DNA of 64,000 bases, from the NCBI GenBank assembly GCA_910585545.1, contig CAJUFN010000003.1, positions 74,984 through 138,983 on the forward strand, read 5' to 3'. Numbering within the stretch: the stretch's first letter is position 1; each line of letters begins with the position of its first letter. This DNA comes from an uncultured Lachnospiraceae bacterium (GTDB taxonomy: Bacteria; Bacillota; Clostridia; Lachnospirales; Lachnospiraceae). Positions 29,801 through 38,059 of this stretch are shown piece after piece. The translations under genes were made by a program, and so were the position numbers. The notes under the pieces are model-generated. The model had not been told where the DNA came from. It searched no databases and saw nothing but the letters and a program-made list of their open reading frames with translations.

Positions 29801-31391
29801 CATTCGGAAGACTGCCTACGACTCCTCCTTTATTCTGATTATGAGTATATACCCAATAAAAATCTCCTGCGCCTTCTTTCAACACAATATTATTCCAAAA
29901 CGTAGAACCCGTTGTCATTTTACTCGTGTTATTATTGCCGCCGCCTTCTGAGTACATAGAGGTCGAAATACCATCACCAACATAAAAGGTATTATTGTAA
30001 ATAGATGCCTGCAGCTGTCCTTTTGTCGCAGTATGGAAAATGCCCTGACGTTCATAGTGATAGCCCGTCCCTTGATTTCCGGCGCCGTCATTTGCACTAA
30101 TATTATAACATACCGTAGCATTATCGCTTTTTCCATTCATAAAAAGCAAAAATCCACCGCGGTTATTGTGACTGTAGTTATACTGATATGTATTATTCGG
30201 GCTGTCCAGATCAATATCATATGCCTCGCCGTCATTATATCCATAAGTGATTCCATACGTGTCATTATACTGGAATAATGCATCGTTAGAAGACATAGAC
30301 CATACACCTGCAAAGTTTTTCACACCAAAATCTGCATTACAAGCCTGTTTAATCACATTGTTCTCAACAACACCTCCACTTTTTACTTCACTTAAAACAA
30401 TTGCATCTCCTGCAACATCCTCAATATAGTTATTACGGATTACGATATTTTCAAATCTTTTCTTAAAAGTATTTCCGGATTTGCTTGTATTACTATTACA
30501 CTTCGTGCGGATACCTTCCAGACCTACTCTCTGCACATAGTTTCCTTCGATCAGCACATTCTTAAATCCTGCTCTGGATTTTGTGTCAAACGCCAGACCT
30601 ATTGGATATGTTCCATCCGGCTGAAGATAATGCCCCAGAATGATAATCCCTCCGGTTGCCTTCAATGCAGGACGGACGGACTGAAGACGAGTCTGCACAT
30701 CATGTACATAACAATTTTTAATCGTAATCCCTTCACATAGACTAGCCTGTATGTCTGAATAAACCAAAATTCCTGCACGCTCTGCATCATTGGCAGTATC
30801 TTTTTTATAAGCCTCATGATCTGCAGGATTCACACTATTAGTCACCTCTAAGTTTCTGATTTCCCAGTATTCCTGATTGTAAAGCATCACCGCTCCGGTA
30901 ATGGTATAGTTTGTAGTCCCCGGCGCTTCTGCGCCGCCATAAATTTCTGTTCCTACATCAGGAATTGTTGCATAGCTTTCACCCCAGGTAGAAACCGGTG
31001 TGGTTCCCATACCATTGATAACCGGTCTGGCACCTTCCCCATAACGATCAATCACAATATTGCTTCCTGGTGATCCACTTCCCTTCGGAAACAACTGCTC
31101 ATTCCATACACAGCCTGCTTTTAGCAAGATGCGATCACCCGGCCAGAATCTTGTTGCATTAACGTTAGAGAAACTCTTCCAGGCTTCCGCCTTGCTCCTT
31201 CCGGAATTACCGTCATCGCCATTTTGAGCATCTACATAATATGTAACACCCGCTACAATCTCTCTGTCAGGTTCTACTGCGTTTTCTCCCGCAGCAAATA
31301 CAGATAGTACTCCTGCCGGGGTAAGCACTGTACTCAGTATCAGCACCAATGTCATCAAAATACCTGTCGCTTTTTTCAAACGCTCTCTCAT
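26829..31391 (-). CDS. Large wall-anchored beta-helix protein (GH136-like candidate)
   Basis: 1520 residues. A signal peptide (1-34) leads to a right-handed parallel beta-helix (about 48-655) opening YYVDAQNGDDGNSG and rich in NNxI/NNYI turns. Asp387, Asp392 and Asp394 precede YQYNYSHNN and match the same cluster in the paralogues at 39319 and 42918. Next come a Big_4-like Ig domain (656-740), a DNRLRE-type (CBM96-like) domain (750-980, signature SLIRFDLAEF), three more Ig-like domains (985-1245), FIVAR-type helical repeats (from about 1250) and a C-terminal sorting signal AAKTGDS, hydrophobic helix and WKKK tail. A surface glycosidase or lyase is likely; the substrate is unknown. Divergent from a SurA-like gene at 31557. 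Confidence 0.82.
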   Translation of the reverse strand: MRERLKKATGILMTLVLILSTVLTPAGVLSVFAAGENAVEPDREIVAGVTYYVDAQNGDDGNSGRSKAEAWKSFSNVNATRFWPGDRILLKAGCVWNEQLFPKGSGSPGSNIVIDRYGEGARPVINGMGTTPVSTWGESYATIPDVGTEIYGGAEAPGTTNYTITGAVMLYNQEYWEIRNLEVTNSVNPADHEAYKKDTANDAERAGILVYSDIQASLCEGITIKNCYVHDVQTRLQSVRPALKATGGIIILGHYLQPDGTYPIGLAFDTKSRAGFKNVLIEGNYVQRVGLEGIRTKCNSNTSKSGNTFKKRFENIVIRNNYIEDVAGDAIVLSEVKSGGVVENNVIKQACNADFGVKNFAGVWSMSSNDALFQYNDTYGITYGYNDGEAYDIDLDSPNNTYQYNYSHNNRGGFLLFMNGKSDNATVCYNISANDGAGNQGTGYHYERQGIFHTATKGQLQASIYNNTFYVGDGISTSMYSEGGGNNNTSKMTTGSTFWNNIVLKEGAGDFYWVYTHNQNKGGVVGSLPNDPGTYMTNNILYSTKTGDATPFFNCGFDAEELAQGNNIGEDPRLVLEETGVAFLEEQQESLESTAAEDIYERCSVETLRKNLEGFKLQEDSPALGTGKKTSGAVKKDIFGNKVEGNPDIGAHQFSIPRLGFTGIESVTVEAEAGIYPALPKTVMVNYKDSVTGAVYSEEQAVVWDELTYDQYTTEGIYTVEGSVEDLEEKAVAVIKVVGMVSEETGTKKFAASEDAYIEYGSGVNAEGTITTGTSDTRGKYPYGSNASTYYSFNNNYTLKVKNACGNDGKPTSKYNRRSLIRFDLAEFDGDKASVKNAKIQLHVSRYDLAGQKGGLEGTARKLWIYNIGDKEWTEDTVTWAQASEWWTDSEIVMDGVEFVNKDIMNNNHTIELDVTEAIKNAKGDSISFLIAITDSTGYDDDNSGFDFISKEGATAYAKDILGDESKHVDYAPSLIISNTYEEGVEVAPITTKRAIAPVLPETVSLKYSDGTSREIPVDWENVPEELYSKRGTFTVKGTSAYTNLPIKIQVTVTAKIYVAMQDLPGIVIPFGKPVSELGLRDKLNIILDDGTLIEVPIIRWDGEPPYNMDNGPTRYVFRGQLEVPAGYDNPYGYSPSIVVKTVAEIASVIIPKEEIPEGGFVIGAAESIQLPLIIDANHEINGGVTWSVVPADSQDTTTSIPGLLIDENGLLTTTVQTPAGKYLVTATSNVDSTKSDSVVVTIMTEGIGELTDLAVLIEYAKEAKEESSYKYVVARVREMFEKALSDAIIVNNKPTATQAEIDKAYGDLLKTVHLLEFKGNMERLESLVVTAREESEAKYTPGSWTSFAEALQEAETILAEGNTLQAEIDAARTKLLNAIFGLREVPNKDKLEQLLGKVKAMDLSACSAETAKAVRAAYAQAAEVFEDENADQKAVDAAAAALEEAVKAANAEAEDKVVSDNVKDKMAAVGKTTSTEKTKNKTASNTAAKTGDSTNAAIPVAAGLAAVLAVLVAWKKKVN

Positions 31392-31494
31392 ACCTTTCCT
31401 CCTCTTTCTGTCTTTCCTATATTTTACATTTTATCAACTGCTGCTTTTTATGTATATATGGTAATCTTAATTTTTTTGAATTTAGATACATAGA

Positions 31495-31524
31495 TTGACA
31501 AAATCTCCCGCCAAAAGTTAAAAT
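31495..31524 (+). promoter_or_regulatory. Promoter of the SurA-like gene
   Basis: A perfect TTGACA at 31495-31500 and TAAAAT at 31519-31524 with an 18-bp spacer, about 33 bp before the start codon at 31557. Confidence 0.6.
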
Positions 31525-31556
31525 ATTTGCATACTAGAAAATGAAAGAGGTATCCT

Positions 31557-32606
31557 ATGTCAGCACATCAAAATATTGGCACGATTAAACACAAAAAATT
31601 TTTTCTCATAGCTTCTCTAATTACTTTTTGCATCGCAGCATTTTGCTTATATTCCTTTTTACGCCCTGCCGGAAAGATTAACGAATACCCGATTCCACTT
31701 GACGAATTACAGTTATATGCCGACACTGCTCGTTCAGATACCATATCTCACTTCTATGTTGAGTATGGTGCGGACTCCAACGACAGTAAATTCTGGGACA
31801 CCGAATATAATGGAATAACCCCGAAAGATTATCTTTTAGACACTGCCAGAAAACTTATTCTAAGAGACCATGTCTTGTGGGAATTAGCCGCTGCTCACGG
31901 TATCAACGCTTCACTAAGTTATGTGCAAAAAGAAAAAGACTGGAAGGCAGAGAACAATAAGCGAAGCCACAAGCAGCAAACCGAACAAGTCATTTACGGA
32001 ACCGAAGAACTCTCCATGGAACAGTATCTCTCCTATAAGCGTACAGAATTAACGGATAAATTAAAAACGCTTCTTCTGCAAACGGATTTAAAACCTACAG
32101 AAGCAGACCTTAGACAGGCTTACAAAGAACTCCCCGAAGAGGTGCTCGATAAAGGCTATTTTGCGTCTATCGTCGAATTTTCCTGCAGTGATTCCGAAAT
32201 TGCGCCTCGCGTATTTGAAGAGATTCATAATCAGATAGTTCAGGAAATCCCGATATCCAAACTTACAAATTCACTCAGAGATATCTACGGTAATGTTTTA
32301 TCTGTGGAAATTTATGAGATAACTCCAGAAATTCACCGAGAAGATACCTCTCTTCAGCTTATCTATGATATTTGCCGTAATTTAAAAGCTGAAACTTTTA
32401 GCAACGATGTCGAGGATCAAAATCCAAATATCATGTACTATGTTTTGGAAAAAAATGATTACGGGCAAATGACCTATGAGGAATCAGGCGATTATGCAAA
32501 GATCAAATGGATCAACGAACAATTTGATGCTTATCTGACCGAAATGACCCAAAAAGCAGATGTAGAATGGAATCTGTCAGTAATTCGCAAAATCAAAATC
32601 ACCTAA
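31557..32606 (+). CDS. Membrane-anchored SurA-like protein, candidate beta-helix chaperone
   Basis: 349 residues. One membrane helix (about 14-35) follows a short cytosolic N-terminus; the rest is outside the membrane. Residues 65-210 are helical and resemble the SurA/PrsA N-terminal chaperone fold, with SKFWDTEYNG and YGTEELSMEQYLSYKR matching SDFWTKEING and YGLSEFTTELYMEYE of the protein at 46744. The C-terminal part may be a parvulin-like domain without clear active-site residues. It is divergent from the giant beta-helix gene. GH136 enzymes need such a dedicated helper (LnbY), which is the basis for the proposed role. A general foldase is the alternative. Confidence 0.65.
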   Translation: MSAHQNIGTIKHKKFFLIASLITFCIAAFCLYSFLRPAGKINEYPIPLDELQLYADTARSDTISHFYVEYGADSNDSKFWDTEYNGITPKDYLLDTARKLILRDHVLWELAAAHGINASLSYVQKEKDWKAENNKRSHKQQTEQVIYGTEELSMEQYLSYKRTELTDKLKTLLLQTDLKPTEADLRQAYKELPEEVLDKGYFASIVEFSCSDSEIAPRVFEEIHNQIVQEIPISKLTNSLRDIYGNVLSVEIYEITPEIHREDTSLQLIYDICRNLKAETFSNDVEDQNPNIMYYVLEKNDYGQMTYEESGDYAKIKWINEQFDAYLTEMTQKADVEWNLSVIRKIKIT

Positions 32607-32675
32607 TTCAGCCTATAAATGGGTTATGTTGCGGGATTGTGAAAATGAATATATAAAGCAACAACAACTTGCAAT

Positions 32676-33074
32676 TTATCTATTTATATTTAATTTACTC
32701 AATAATGCTTCTTGAAGCACCTGCGAGAAATTCACTCCCATTGCAGTCGCTTCTTCATTCAGCCATTCCGGAATGCTAAGCGTCTTCTTCACTGCCTTTG
32801 CATTGTGCTTTTTCTTGTACTCCAACATATCAAACTCCACAATTACCAACGTCCCATCTTCAATCTGTATTTTATCTATCCAAGATGGCGTTGGAATTTT
32901 TTGTTTCTCTTCTTTTCGGCTTGTTAATGCAAGTCCCAATGCCTCAACTGCCATCTCATAAGCCTGCTCAATATTATCCCCTTCTGTTAAGCATTCCGGA
33001 AAATCCGGAAAAGATATCCAAAATCCTCCTTCCTCCGCTTTATGAAAAATTGCAGGATAAAATAATTTTTCCAT
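32676..33074 (-). CDS. hicB: HicB antitoxin
   Basis: 132 residues. The N-terminal partial RNase H-like fold (FYPAIFHKAEEGGFWISFPD ... TEGDNIEQAYEMAVEALGLAL) is the hallmark of HicB. A C-terminal ribbon-helix-helix-type segment (LSIPEWLNEEATAMGVNFSQVLQEAL) would bind its own operator. It neutralises HicA, encoded 36 bp upstream. The toxin-first order is usual for hicAB. Confidence 0.93.
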   Translation of the reverse strand: MEKLFYPAIFHKAEEGGFWISFPDFPECLTEGDNIEQAYEMAVEALGLALTSRKEEKQKIPTPSWIDKIQIEDGTLVIVEFDMLEYKKKHNAKAVKKTLSIPEWLNEEATAMGVNFSQVLQEALLSKLNINR

Positions 33075-33110
33075 ACATAATACCTCCGTTTATTATTCCA
33101 GGTGGCAGGG

Positions 33111-33299
33111 CTATTTCAGCCCTGCCTGTTTCAATATTGCCTGCTCCAATCCCTTTTTCATGGTCTTAGAGTGATAAGGAATGATTGCGGTTCTTCCATT
33201 TTCATGATTCTTCATTTTCACATGAGAACCATTTTGACTTAATTCCTCAAACCCATTGTCCTTGAGATGCTTTATCATCTCTTTCGGTGCCATTGGCAT
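33111..33299 (-). CDS. hicA: HicA toxin (mRNA interferase)
   Basis: 62 residues from the ATG at 33299. A double-stranded RNA-binding-like fold with the catalytic histidine in the motif GSHVKMKN. It cleaves mRNA when free of HicB. Upstream lies AAGGAAAGG at about 9 bp; the GTG four codons earlier overlaps this ribosome site and is not used here. The family norm is 55-80 residues. Confidence 0.92.
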   Translation of the reverse strand: MPMAPKEMIKHLKDNGFEELSQNGSHVKMKNHENGRTAIIPYHSKTMKKGLEQAILKQAGLK

Positions 33300-33330
33300 C
33301 TTATGTATCACCTTTCCTTATCATTCTTAT

Positions 33331-33383
33331 ATTATATTACGTATTATTACGTATGTCGATATTCTTTATGTATTATTACGTAT
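33331..33383 (-). promoter_or_regulatory. hicAB promoter with repeated operator
   Basis: On the minus strand TCGACA (33354-33359) and TATAAT (33331-33336) are 17 bp apart. The 14-bp word GTATTATTACGTAT occurs at 33341-33354, within the spacer, and again at 33370-33383, upstream of the -35. These are good candidates for HicB autorepression sites. Confidence 0.6.
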
Positions 33384-33500
33384 CAAAACATTCTCTGCTA
33401 TTGCCTTGTCAAACCTGTAAGCACTACTCAATGCTACGTATTGCATTTACCATCAAACCATATAAGGCTTCTAAAAAGTACAATTAAAATTTATCCGGCC

Positions 33501-33540
33501 TATATTGTAAACCTATTTAAACATATGAGTTTACAATATT
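33501..33540 (+). promoter_or_regulatory. BirA (biotin) operator
   Basis: TATTGTAAAC (33503-33512) and its complement GTTTACAATA (33529-33538) form a near-perfect inverted repeat with a 16-bp spacer, the form of Firmicutes BirA sites. Its right arm covers the -35 of the biotin operon promoter: TTTACA 33530-33535, TATATT 33553-33558, spacer 17. Confidence 0.85.
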
Positions 33541-33583
33541 CGAAAAACATGTTATATTATATACTGTTTGAAAGGGTGATGAA

Positions 33584-34558
33584 ATGACAACGAAAGAAAA
33601 ACTACTTGAGTTATTTGAATCTAACAGAGATGTATATTTTTCAGGAGAAGATATTGCTCATAAGCTTTCCATATCCCGAACCGCCGTTTGGAAGGCTGTC
33701 AAGGCATTGCAAAGTGAAGGATATGCTATTGATGCCGTAACAAATAAGGGATACTGTCTCTTGGCTCAAACGGACATCTTATCGGTACAGGGAATTCGTA
33801 AATATCTGCGTTCTGAAATAATAGATACGGAAATTTCTGTGATGAATGTTACAACATCCACCAATGCGCTTGTGCGAGATAAAGCAAATACGAGAACATC
33901 AGAAGGCTATATTGTTCTTGTTAACGAGCAGACCGCAGGCCGCGGAAGATTGTGCCGCAGCTTTTTTTCTCCCAAAGATACCGGTGTTTATATGAGTCTT
34001 CTCCTGCGTCCCCAAAACTACTCTGCAAAGCAAGCGGTAAAAATCACTACCATGGCCGCTGTCGCAATGTGTGAGGCAATCGAAGCGGTGTCTGATGAAA
34101 CAGCCAAGATTAAATGGGTGAATGATATTTTTGTGCGTGGTAAAAAAGTCTGCGGAATTTTAACAGAAGGATCTTTTAATCTGGAGAATGGATTGCTGGA
34201 ATATGCCGTACTAGGTCTTGGAATCAATATTTATGAGCCAAAGAATGGATTTCCGGAGGAAATAACCTCTATTGCCGGATCTATTTTTCAACAAAATCAA
34301 AACGATGTTAAAAATCGTTTGGTTTCCGAATTCCTGAACCGTTTTTATGGGTACTATACTGCTCCTTGGCAAACAGATTATGTAGAACATTACCGAAATC
34401 GCAGCTTTGTCATTGGTAAACAAGTTACTTTAAAGTCTGCCAATGAATCCAAGAACGCCGTTGTCACTGGAATAGATGATGAATGTCATCTGTTAGTGAG
34501 ATATCCCGACGGCACAGAAGACTGCTGCTCATCCGGTGAAATAAGTATCCAATTATAA
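33584..34558 (+). CDS. birA: Biotin operon repressor and biotin-protein ligase
   Basis: 324 residues. An N-terminal winged helix (about 15-65, DIAHKLSISRTAVWKAVKAL) binds the operator at 33501; the central ligase domain joins biotin to carboxylase via biotinyl-AMP (KWVNDIFVRGKKVCGILTE), and a C-terminal SH3-like domain ends the chain. The ligase loop reads GRGRLCRSF, with cysteine where many homologues have the second-last glycine of GRGRxGR. Leads the bio operon, so repression by biotinyl-AMP is autoregulatory. Confidence 0.95.
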   Translation: MTTKEKLLELFESNRDVYFSGEDIAHKLSISRTAVWKAVKALQSEGYAIDAVTNKGYCLLAQTDILSVQGIRKYLRSEIIDTEISVMNVTTSTNALVRDKANTRTSEGYIVLVNEQTAGRGRLCRSFFSPKDTGVYMSLLLRPQNYSAKQAVKITTMAAVAMCEAIEAVSDETAKIKWVNDIFVRGKKVCGILTEGSFNLENGLLEYAVLGLGINIYEPKNGFPEEITSIAGSIFQQNQNDVKNRLVSEFLNRFYGYYTAPWQTDYVEHYRNRSFVIGKQVTLKSANESKNAVVTGIDDECHLLVRYPDGTEDCCSSGEISIQL

Positions 34559-34569
34559 AGGAGATTCGT

Positions 34570-35124
34570 ATGAAAACAAATAAAACGAAAGATTTAATGA
34601 TGTGTTCCCTTTTTGTTGCTCTGATCGTTGTAGGAGCATTTATCAAAATTCCGATTCCGGTTGTTCCGTTTACCTTACAACTTTTATTTACCATGATGGC
34701 AGGACTTTTGCTTGGCGGAAAACTTGGCGCTGCCTCTGTCGGAATTTATATTCTTATGGGACTTTTAGGGCTTCCTGTATTTGCTGAAGGCGGCGGTTTT
34801 GCGTATGTCTTAAAACCAAGCTTCGGATATATTATCGGATTTGCAGTTGCTTCCTATGTGACCGGCATTATTGCCAACAAAGTCCCTAATCCAAGTTATA
34901 AACGCTTGTTTGCGGCAAACTTTTCCGGTCTTGGAATTGTTTATCTATTCGGGATGGTCTATTACTACTTCATGAGTAATTTCTATCTTGGAAATCCCAT
35001 TGGTTTATGGCCGCTGTTTCTCTACTGTTTTATTTTGGCTGTGCCAGGTGATATTGTGTTGTGTATTCTGGGCGCATCTCTTGGAAAAAGGATGATTCCC
35101 CTTATAAGAAATAATCGAATGTGA
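34570..35124 (+). CDS. bioY: Biotin ECF transporter substrate component BioY
   Basis: 184 residues with about six membrane helices. The conserved BioY segments are present: an N-terminal FVALIVVGAFIKIPIPVVPFT (position-specific PxPxxPFT), GLLLGGKLGAASVGIYILMGLLGLPVFA and AVPGDIVLCILGASLG near the C-terminus. It binds biotin for uptake, with or without an ECF energising module, none of which is seen here. Lies 11 bp after birA with AAAGGAG before its ATG. Confidence 0.96.
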   Translation: MKTNKTKDLMMCSLFVALIVVGAFIKIPIPVVPFTLQLLFTMMAGLLLGGKLGAASVGIYILMGLLGLPVFAEGGGFAYVLKPSFGYIIGFAVASYVTGIIANKVPNPSYKRLFAANFSGLGIVYLFGMVYYYFMSNFYLGNPIGLWPLFLYCFILAVPGDIVLCILGASLGKRMIPLIRNNRM

Positions 35125-35137
35125 TGAGGATATGATA

Positions 35138-36106
35138 ATGAATCTAAATGAATTAACAAATAAAGTTTTAAAGGGCAAACAGATTTCAAAATCAGAGGCA
35201 TTGTTTTTATACCAGCAACCTCTTTCGAAACTATGTGAAAACTCGGACAAAATCCGCCGGCATTTTTGTTCAAATCAGTTTGATATTTGCACCATTGTCA
35301 ACGCGAAAAGCGGAAACTGTTCTGAAAACTGCAAGTTTTGCGCACAGTCAACCCATAACCATACCTGTTCCGCCACCTATCCTTTGCTTTCCAAAGAAGA
35401 ACTCCTAACACAGGCAAAGAACAATGCCGCACAGGGAGTCCTTCGGTATTCTATTGTTACTTCCGGAAAGCGTCTTTCGGATAAAGAAGTGGATGAAATG
35501 TGTAAAGCAATCCGGGAAATCAAAGAAAAAGTCGGTATTTCTGTCTGCGTCTCTTTTGGCTTGCTAAACGAACAGCAGTTTCGGAATCTGAAAAAGGCAG
35601 GCGTGACAAGAGTTCATAATAATCTGGAAACCTCACGAAAAAATTTTCCAAACATCTGCACCACCCATACCTTTGACGACAAAATACAGGCAATCCGGGC
35701 CGCACAGGCTGCGGGGCTTTCCGTTTGCAGCGGTGGTATTGTAGGACTTGGAGAAACGGTGGAGGATCGAATTGATATGGCTTTTAGCCTGAGGGAACTG
35801 GGCATTCGCAGCGTACCGGTGAACATGCTTAACCCCATCCCCAATACGCCGTTTGGAAACAATGAGAAATTGAGGGAAGCGGATATGCGCAGAATTGTCG
35901 CTGTTTATCGTTTTATACTTCCTACAGCCTCTATCCGTCTTGCAGGCGGCAGGGGTCTGCTCCCGGATAAAGGAAAAAGCTGTTTCAATTCGGGGGCTAA
36001 TGCGGCGATTTCGGGAGATATGCTGACAACCGCGGGAATTACAATCAAAACAGATATGAAATTGTTAAACGAACTTGGATATGAGGCGAAAATTTGTAAT
36101 GAGTAA
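35138..36106 (+). CDS. bioB: Biotin synthase
   Basis: 322 residues. A radical SAM enzyme that inserts sulfur into dethiobiotin. The [4Fe-4S] ligands are Cys61, Cys65 and Cys68 (CSENCKFC). The conserved NLETS segment appears as HNNLETSRKNFP, and GGIVGLGET and NMLNPIPNTP are present. The ATG at 35138 has GAGG at 8 bp; one two codons earlier is too close. Overlaps bioD by 8 bp. Confidence 0.97.
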   Translation: MNLNELTNKVLKGKQISKSEALFLYQQPLSKLCENSDKIRRHFCSNQFDICTIVNAKSGNCSENCKFCAQSTHNHTCSATYPLLSKEELLTQAKNNAAQGVLRYSIVTSGKRLSDKEVDEMCKAIREIKEKVGISVCVSFGLLNEQQFRNLKKAGVTRVHNNLETSRKNFPNICTTHTFDDKIQAIRAAQAAGLSVCSGGIVGLGETVEDRIDMAFSLRELGIRSVPVNMLNPIPNTPFGNNEKLREADMRRIVAVYRFILPTASIRLAGGRGLLPDKGKSCFNSGANAAISGDMLTTAGITIKTDMKLLNELGYEAKICNE

Positions 36107-36797
36107 GAATATATTTATTATCGGGACAGGGACGGATGTAGGAAAAACATATGTAACCGGACTGATTATCAAAAAGCTTCGGGAAGGTGGAAAAAGCGCC
36201 GCATACTATAAAGCGGCTATGAGCGGCAACGAACGGAACGCAGACGGCAGTTTAATTCCTGGTGATGCCTTGCAGGTAAAGACTATGTCAGGTATGGAAC
36301 AGCCGCTTGAAGAGATGTGTCCGTACATTTATGAAACAGCTGTTTCTCCACACTTAGCAGCAAAAATCGAGGGAAATCCCGTTGAAATGGAATACATGCT
36401 GAAAGGTTTCGACAATGTGTGCAGTAAATATGATTATGTTACAGCGGAAGGCTCAGGCGGAATCCTTTGTCCGCTGCGTTTTGACGAGCAAAAAATTCAG
36501 CTTGAGGATTTTATCAAAGCTCGCAATTTATCCTGTCTGATAGTTGCAGATGCAGGACTTGGCACCATCAATGCCGTTGTGTTAACGGCAGAATATATGA
36601 AAGCCCGTAAAATGCCCATAAAAGGCATTATCTTCAATCACTATGAACCGGGCAGTAAATTACACGAAGACAATCGCTTTATGTGCGAATCTATGACGGG
36701 ATTGAAAGTCGTAGCTTGCGTCAAAGACAAAGATACTGATTTGGAAATTCCGTTTGAAGTGTTGGAAGGATTTTACGAAGAAACGGAGGAAGCATAA
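36099..36797 (+). CDS. bioD: Dethiobiotin synthetase
   Basis: 232 residues. An ATP-dependent ligase that carboxylates diaminopelargonate and closes the ureido ring. P-loop GTGTDVGKTYV at the N-terminus, KAAMSG and EGSGGILCPL in the middle are typical. The ATG at 36099 begins the family-typical MSKNIFIIGTG and overlaps the end of bioB, indicating coupling. Confidence 0.96.
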   Translation: MSKNIFIIGTGTDVGKTYVTGLIIKKLREGGKSAAYYKAAMSGNERNADGSLIPGDALQVKTMSGMEQPLEEMCPYIYETAVSPHLAAKIEGNPVEMEYMLKGFDNVCSKYDYVTAEGSGGILCPLRFDEQKIQLEDFIKARNLSCLIVADAGLGTINAVVLTAEYMKARKMPIKGIIFNHYEPGSKLHEDNRFMCESMTGLKVVACVKDKDTDLEIPFEVLEGFYEETEEA

Positions 36798-36798
36798 A

Positions 36799-38004
36799 AT
36801 GATCTGGTATCCATACGAACAGATGAAAACCATGAAATCGCCCTATAAAATCATCAATGCCAACGGGGTCTATCTTTATACCGAAACCCAGGAACTGATT
36901 GATTCGATATCGTCTTGGTGGAGTGTGATCCATGGTTATAAACACCCCGAACTCAATCAAGCAATCCAAACACAGCTTGAAAAATTTGCCCATGTGATGT
37001 TGGGCAGTTTGACCCACGAACCGGTACAAACACTTTCCGAAAAACTCCAAAGCTGGCTTCCGGGCGATTTGGATTACTGCTTCTTCTCTGATTCCGGAAG
37101 CGTCGCAGTAGAAGTTGCTCTTAAAATGGCGCTGCAATATTTCATGAACCGGAATGAAACAGATCGTACCATGGTGCTTGCCCTGGAACACGCTTACCAT
37201 GGAGATACCTTCAAGACCATGGAAGTGGGAGACGATGAGGACTATCATTTCGTTTTGAATGCATACGGTAAAAGCCGCTATGTTGTACATATTCCAACCG
37301 AGATTGAAGCGCTTGAACAGGCTTTTGCAGCATATCATGACCGCTTAAACTGTTTTATTGTAGAACCTTTACTACAAGGCGCAGGCGGTATGCGAATGTA
37401 CGATATTTCTTTTCTGAAGCGTGCAAGAGAACTTTGCGACCAATACGGTGTACTTCTTGTTTTTGACGAGGTTGCGACAGGATTCGGACGTACCGGGAAC
37501 CGCTTTGTAGCAGATTTGGTCTTACCTGATATTCTTGTTCTGGGTAAGGCTTTAACGGGCGGATATATCGGCCACGCTGTTACCGTTGCAAACCGAAAGG
37601 TATACGAAGGTTTTTATGATGACGATCCTTCCCATGCTTTCATGCACGGTCCTACCTTTATGGGCAATGCCCTAGCTTGCAGGGTCGCACTCAAATCCAT
37701 AGAATTATTTGAAACACAGGATTACATGTCTAAAATCCGCAAGATTGAAGAAATCACCCGCCGTGAAATGAAAGCTTTTTCTGATCCACGCATTAAAGAA
37801 GTTCGTATTATGGGTGCTTGCGTGTGTATTGAAGTATATCATTCCGATACGATTAAGGGTTACCAACAATTTGCTTATGAACGAGGGGTATTCAGCCGCC
37901 CATTCCTGAATTATATGTATGCAATGGTTCCTTACGTAATCGGAGAAGCAGAACTGATCAAGGTTTTGTGCACGATGAAAGAATGGTTTTCTATAAAACA
38001 CTGA
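36799..38004 (+). CDS. bioA: Adenosylmethionine-8-amino-7-oxononanoate aminotransferase
   Basis: 401 residues, a PLP enzyme of fold type I that uses SAM as amino donor to make diaminopelargonate from KAPA. WYPYEQMK at the N-terminus, SWWSVIHGYKHPELN, FDEVATGFGRTG and the PLP-lysine region LVLGKALTGGYIGHAVT are visible. The ATG at 36799 has GGAGG at 8-9 bp. Last gene of the operon; bioF, bioC or bioW are not in the window. Confidence 0.96.
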   Translation: MIWYPYEQMKTMKSPYKIINANGVYLYTETQELIDSISSWWSVIHGYKHPELNQAIQTQLEKFAHVMLGSLTHEPVQTLSEKLQSWLPGDLDYCFFSDSGSVAVEVALKMALQYFMNRNETDRTMVLALEHAYHGDTFKTMEVGDDEDYHFVLNAYGKSRYVVHIPTEIEALEQAFAAYHDRLNCFIVEPLLQGAGGMRMYDISFLKRARELCDQYGVLLVFDEVATGFGRTGNRFVADLVLPDILVLGKALTGGYIGHAVTVANRKVYEGFYDDDPSHAFMHGPTFMGNALACRVALKSIELFETQDYMSKIRKIEEITRREMKAFSDPRIKEVRIMGACVCIEVYHSDTIKGYQQFAYERGVFSRPFLNYMYAMVPYVIGEAELIKVLCTMKEWFSIKH

Positions 38005-38023
38005 TACATTAATTAAAATATTC

Positions 38024-38052
38024 AAGGGTTCCCCAGAAATCGGTGAACCCTT
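38024..38052. terminator. Hairpin between bioA and the Rpn gene
   Basis: AAGGGTTC (38024-38031) pairs with GAACCCTT (38045-38052), between two convergent genes. Tails are only modestly T-rich. Confidence 0.5.
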
Positions 38053-38059
38053 TCACAAA

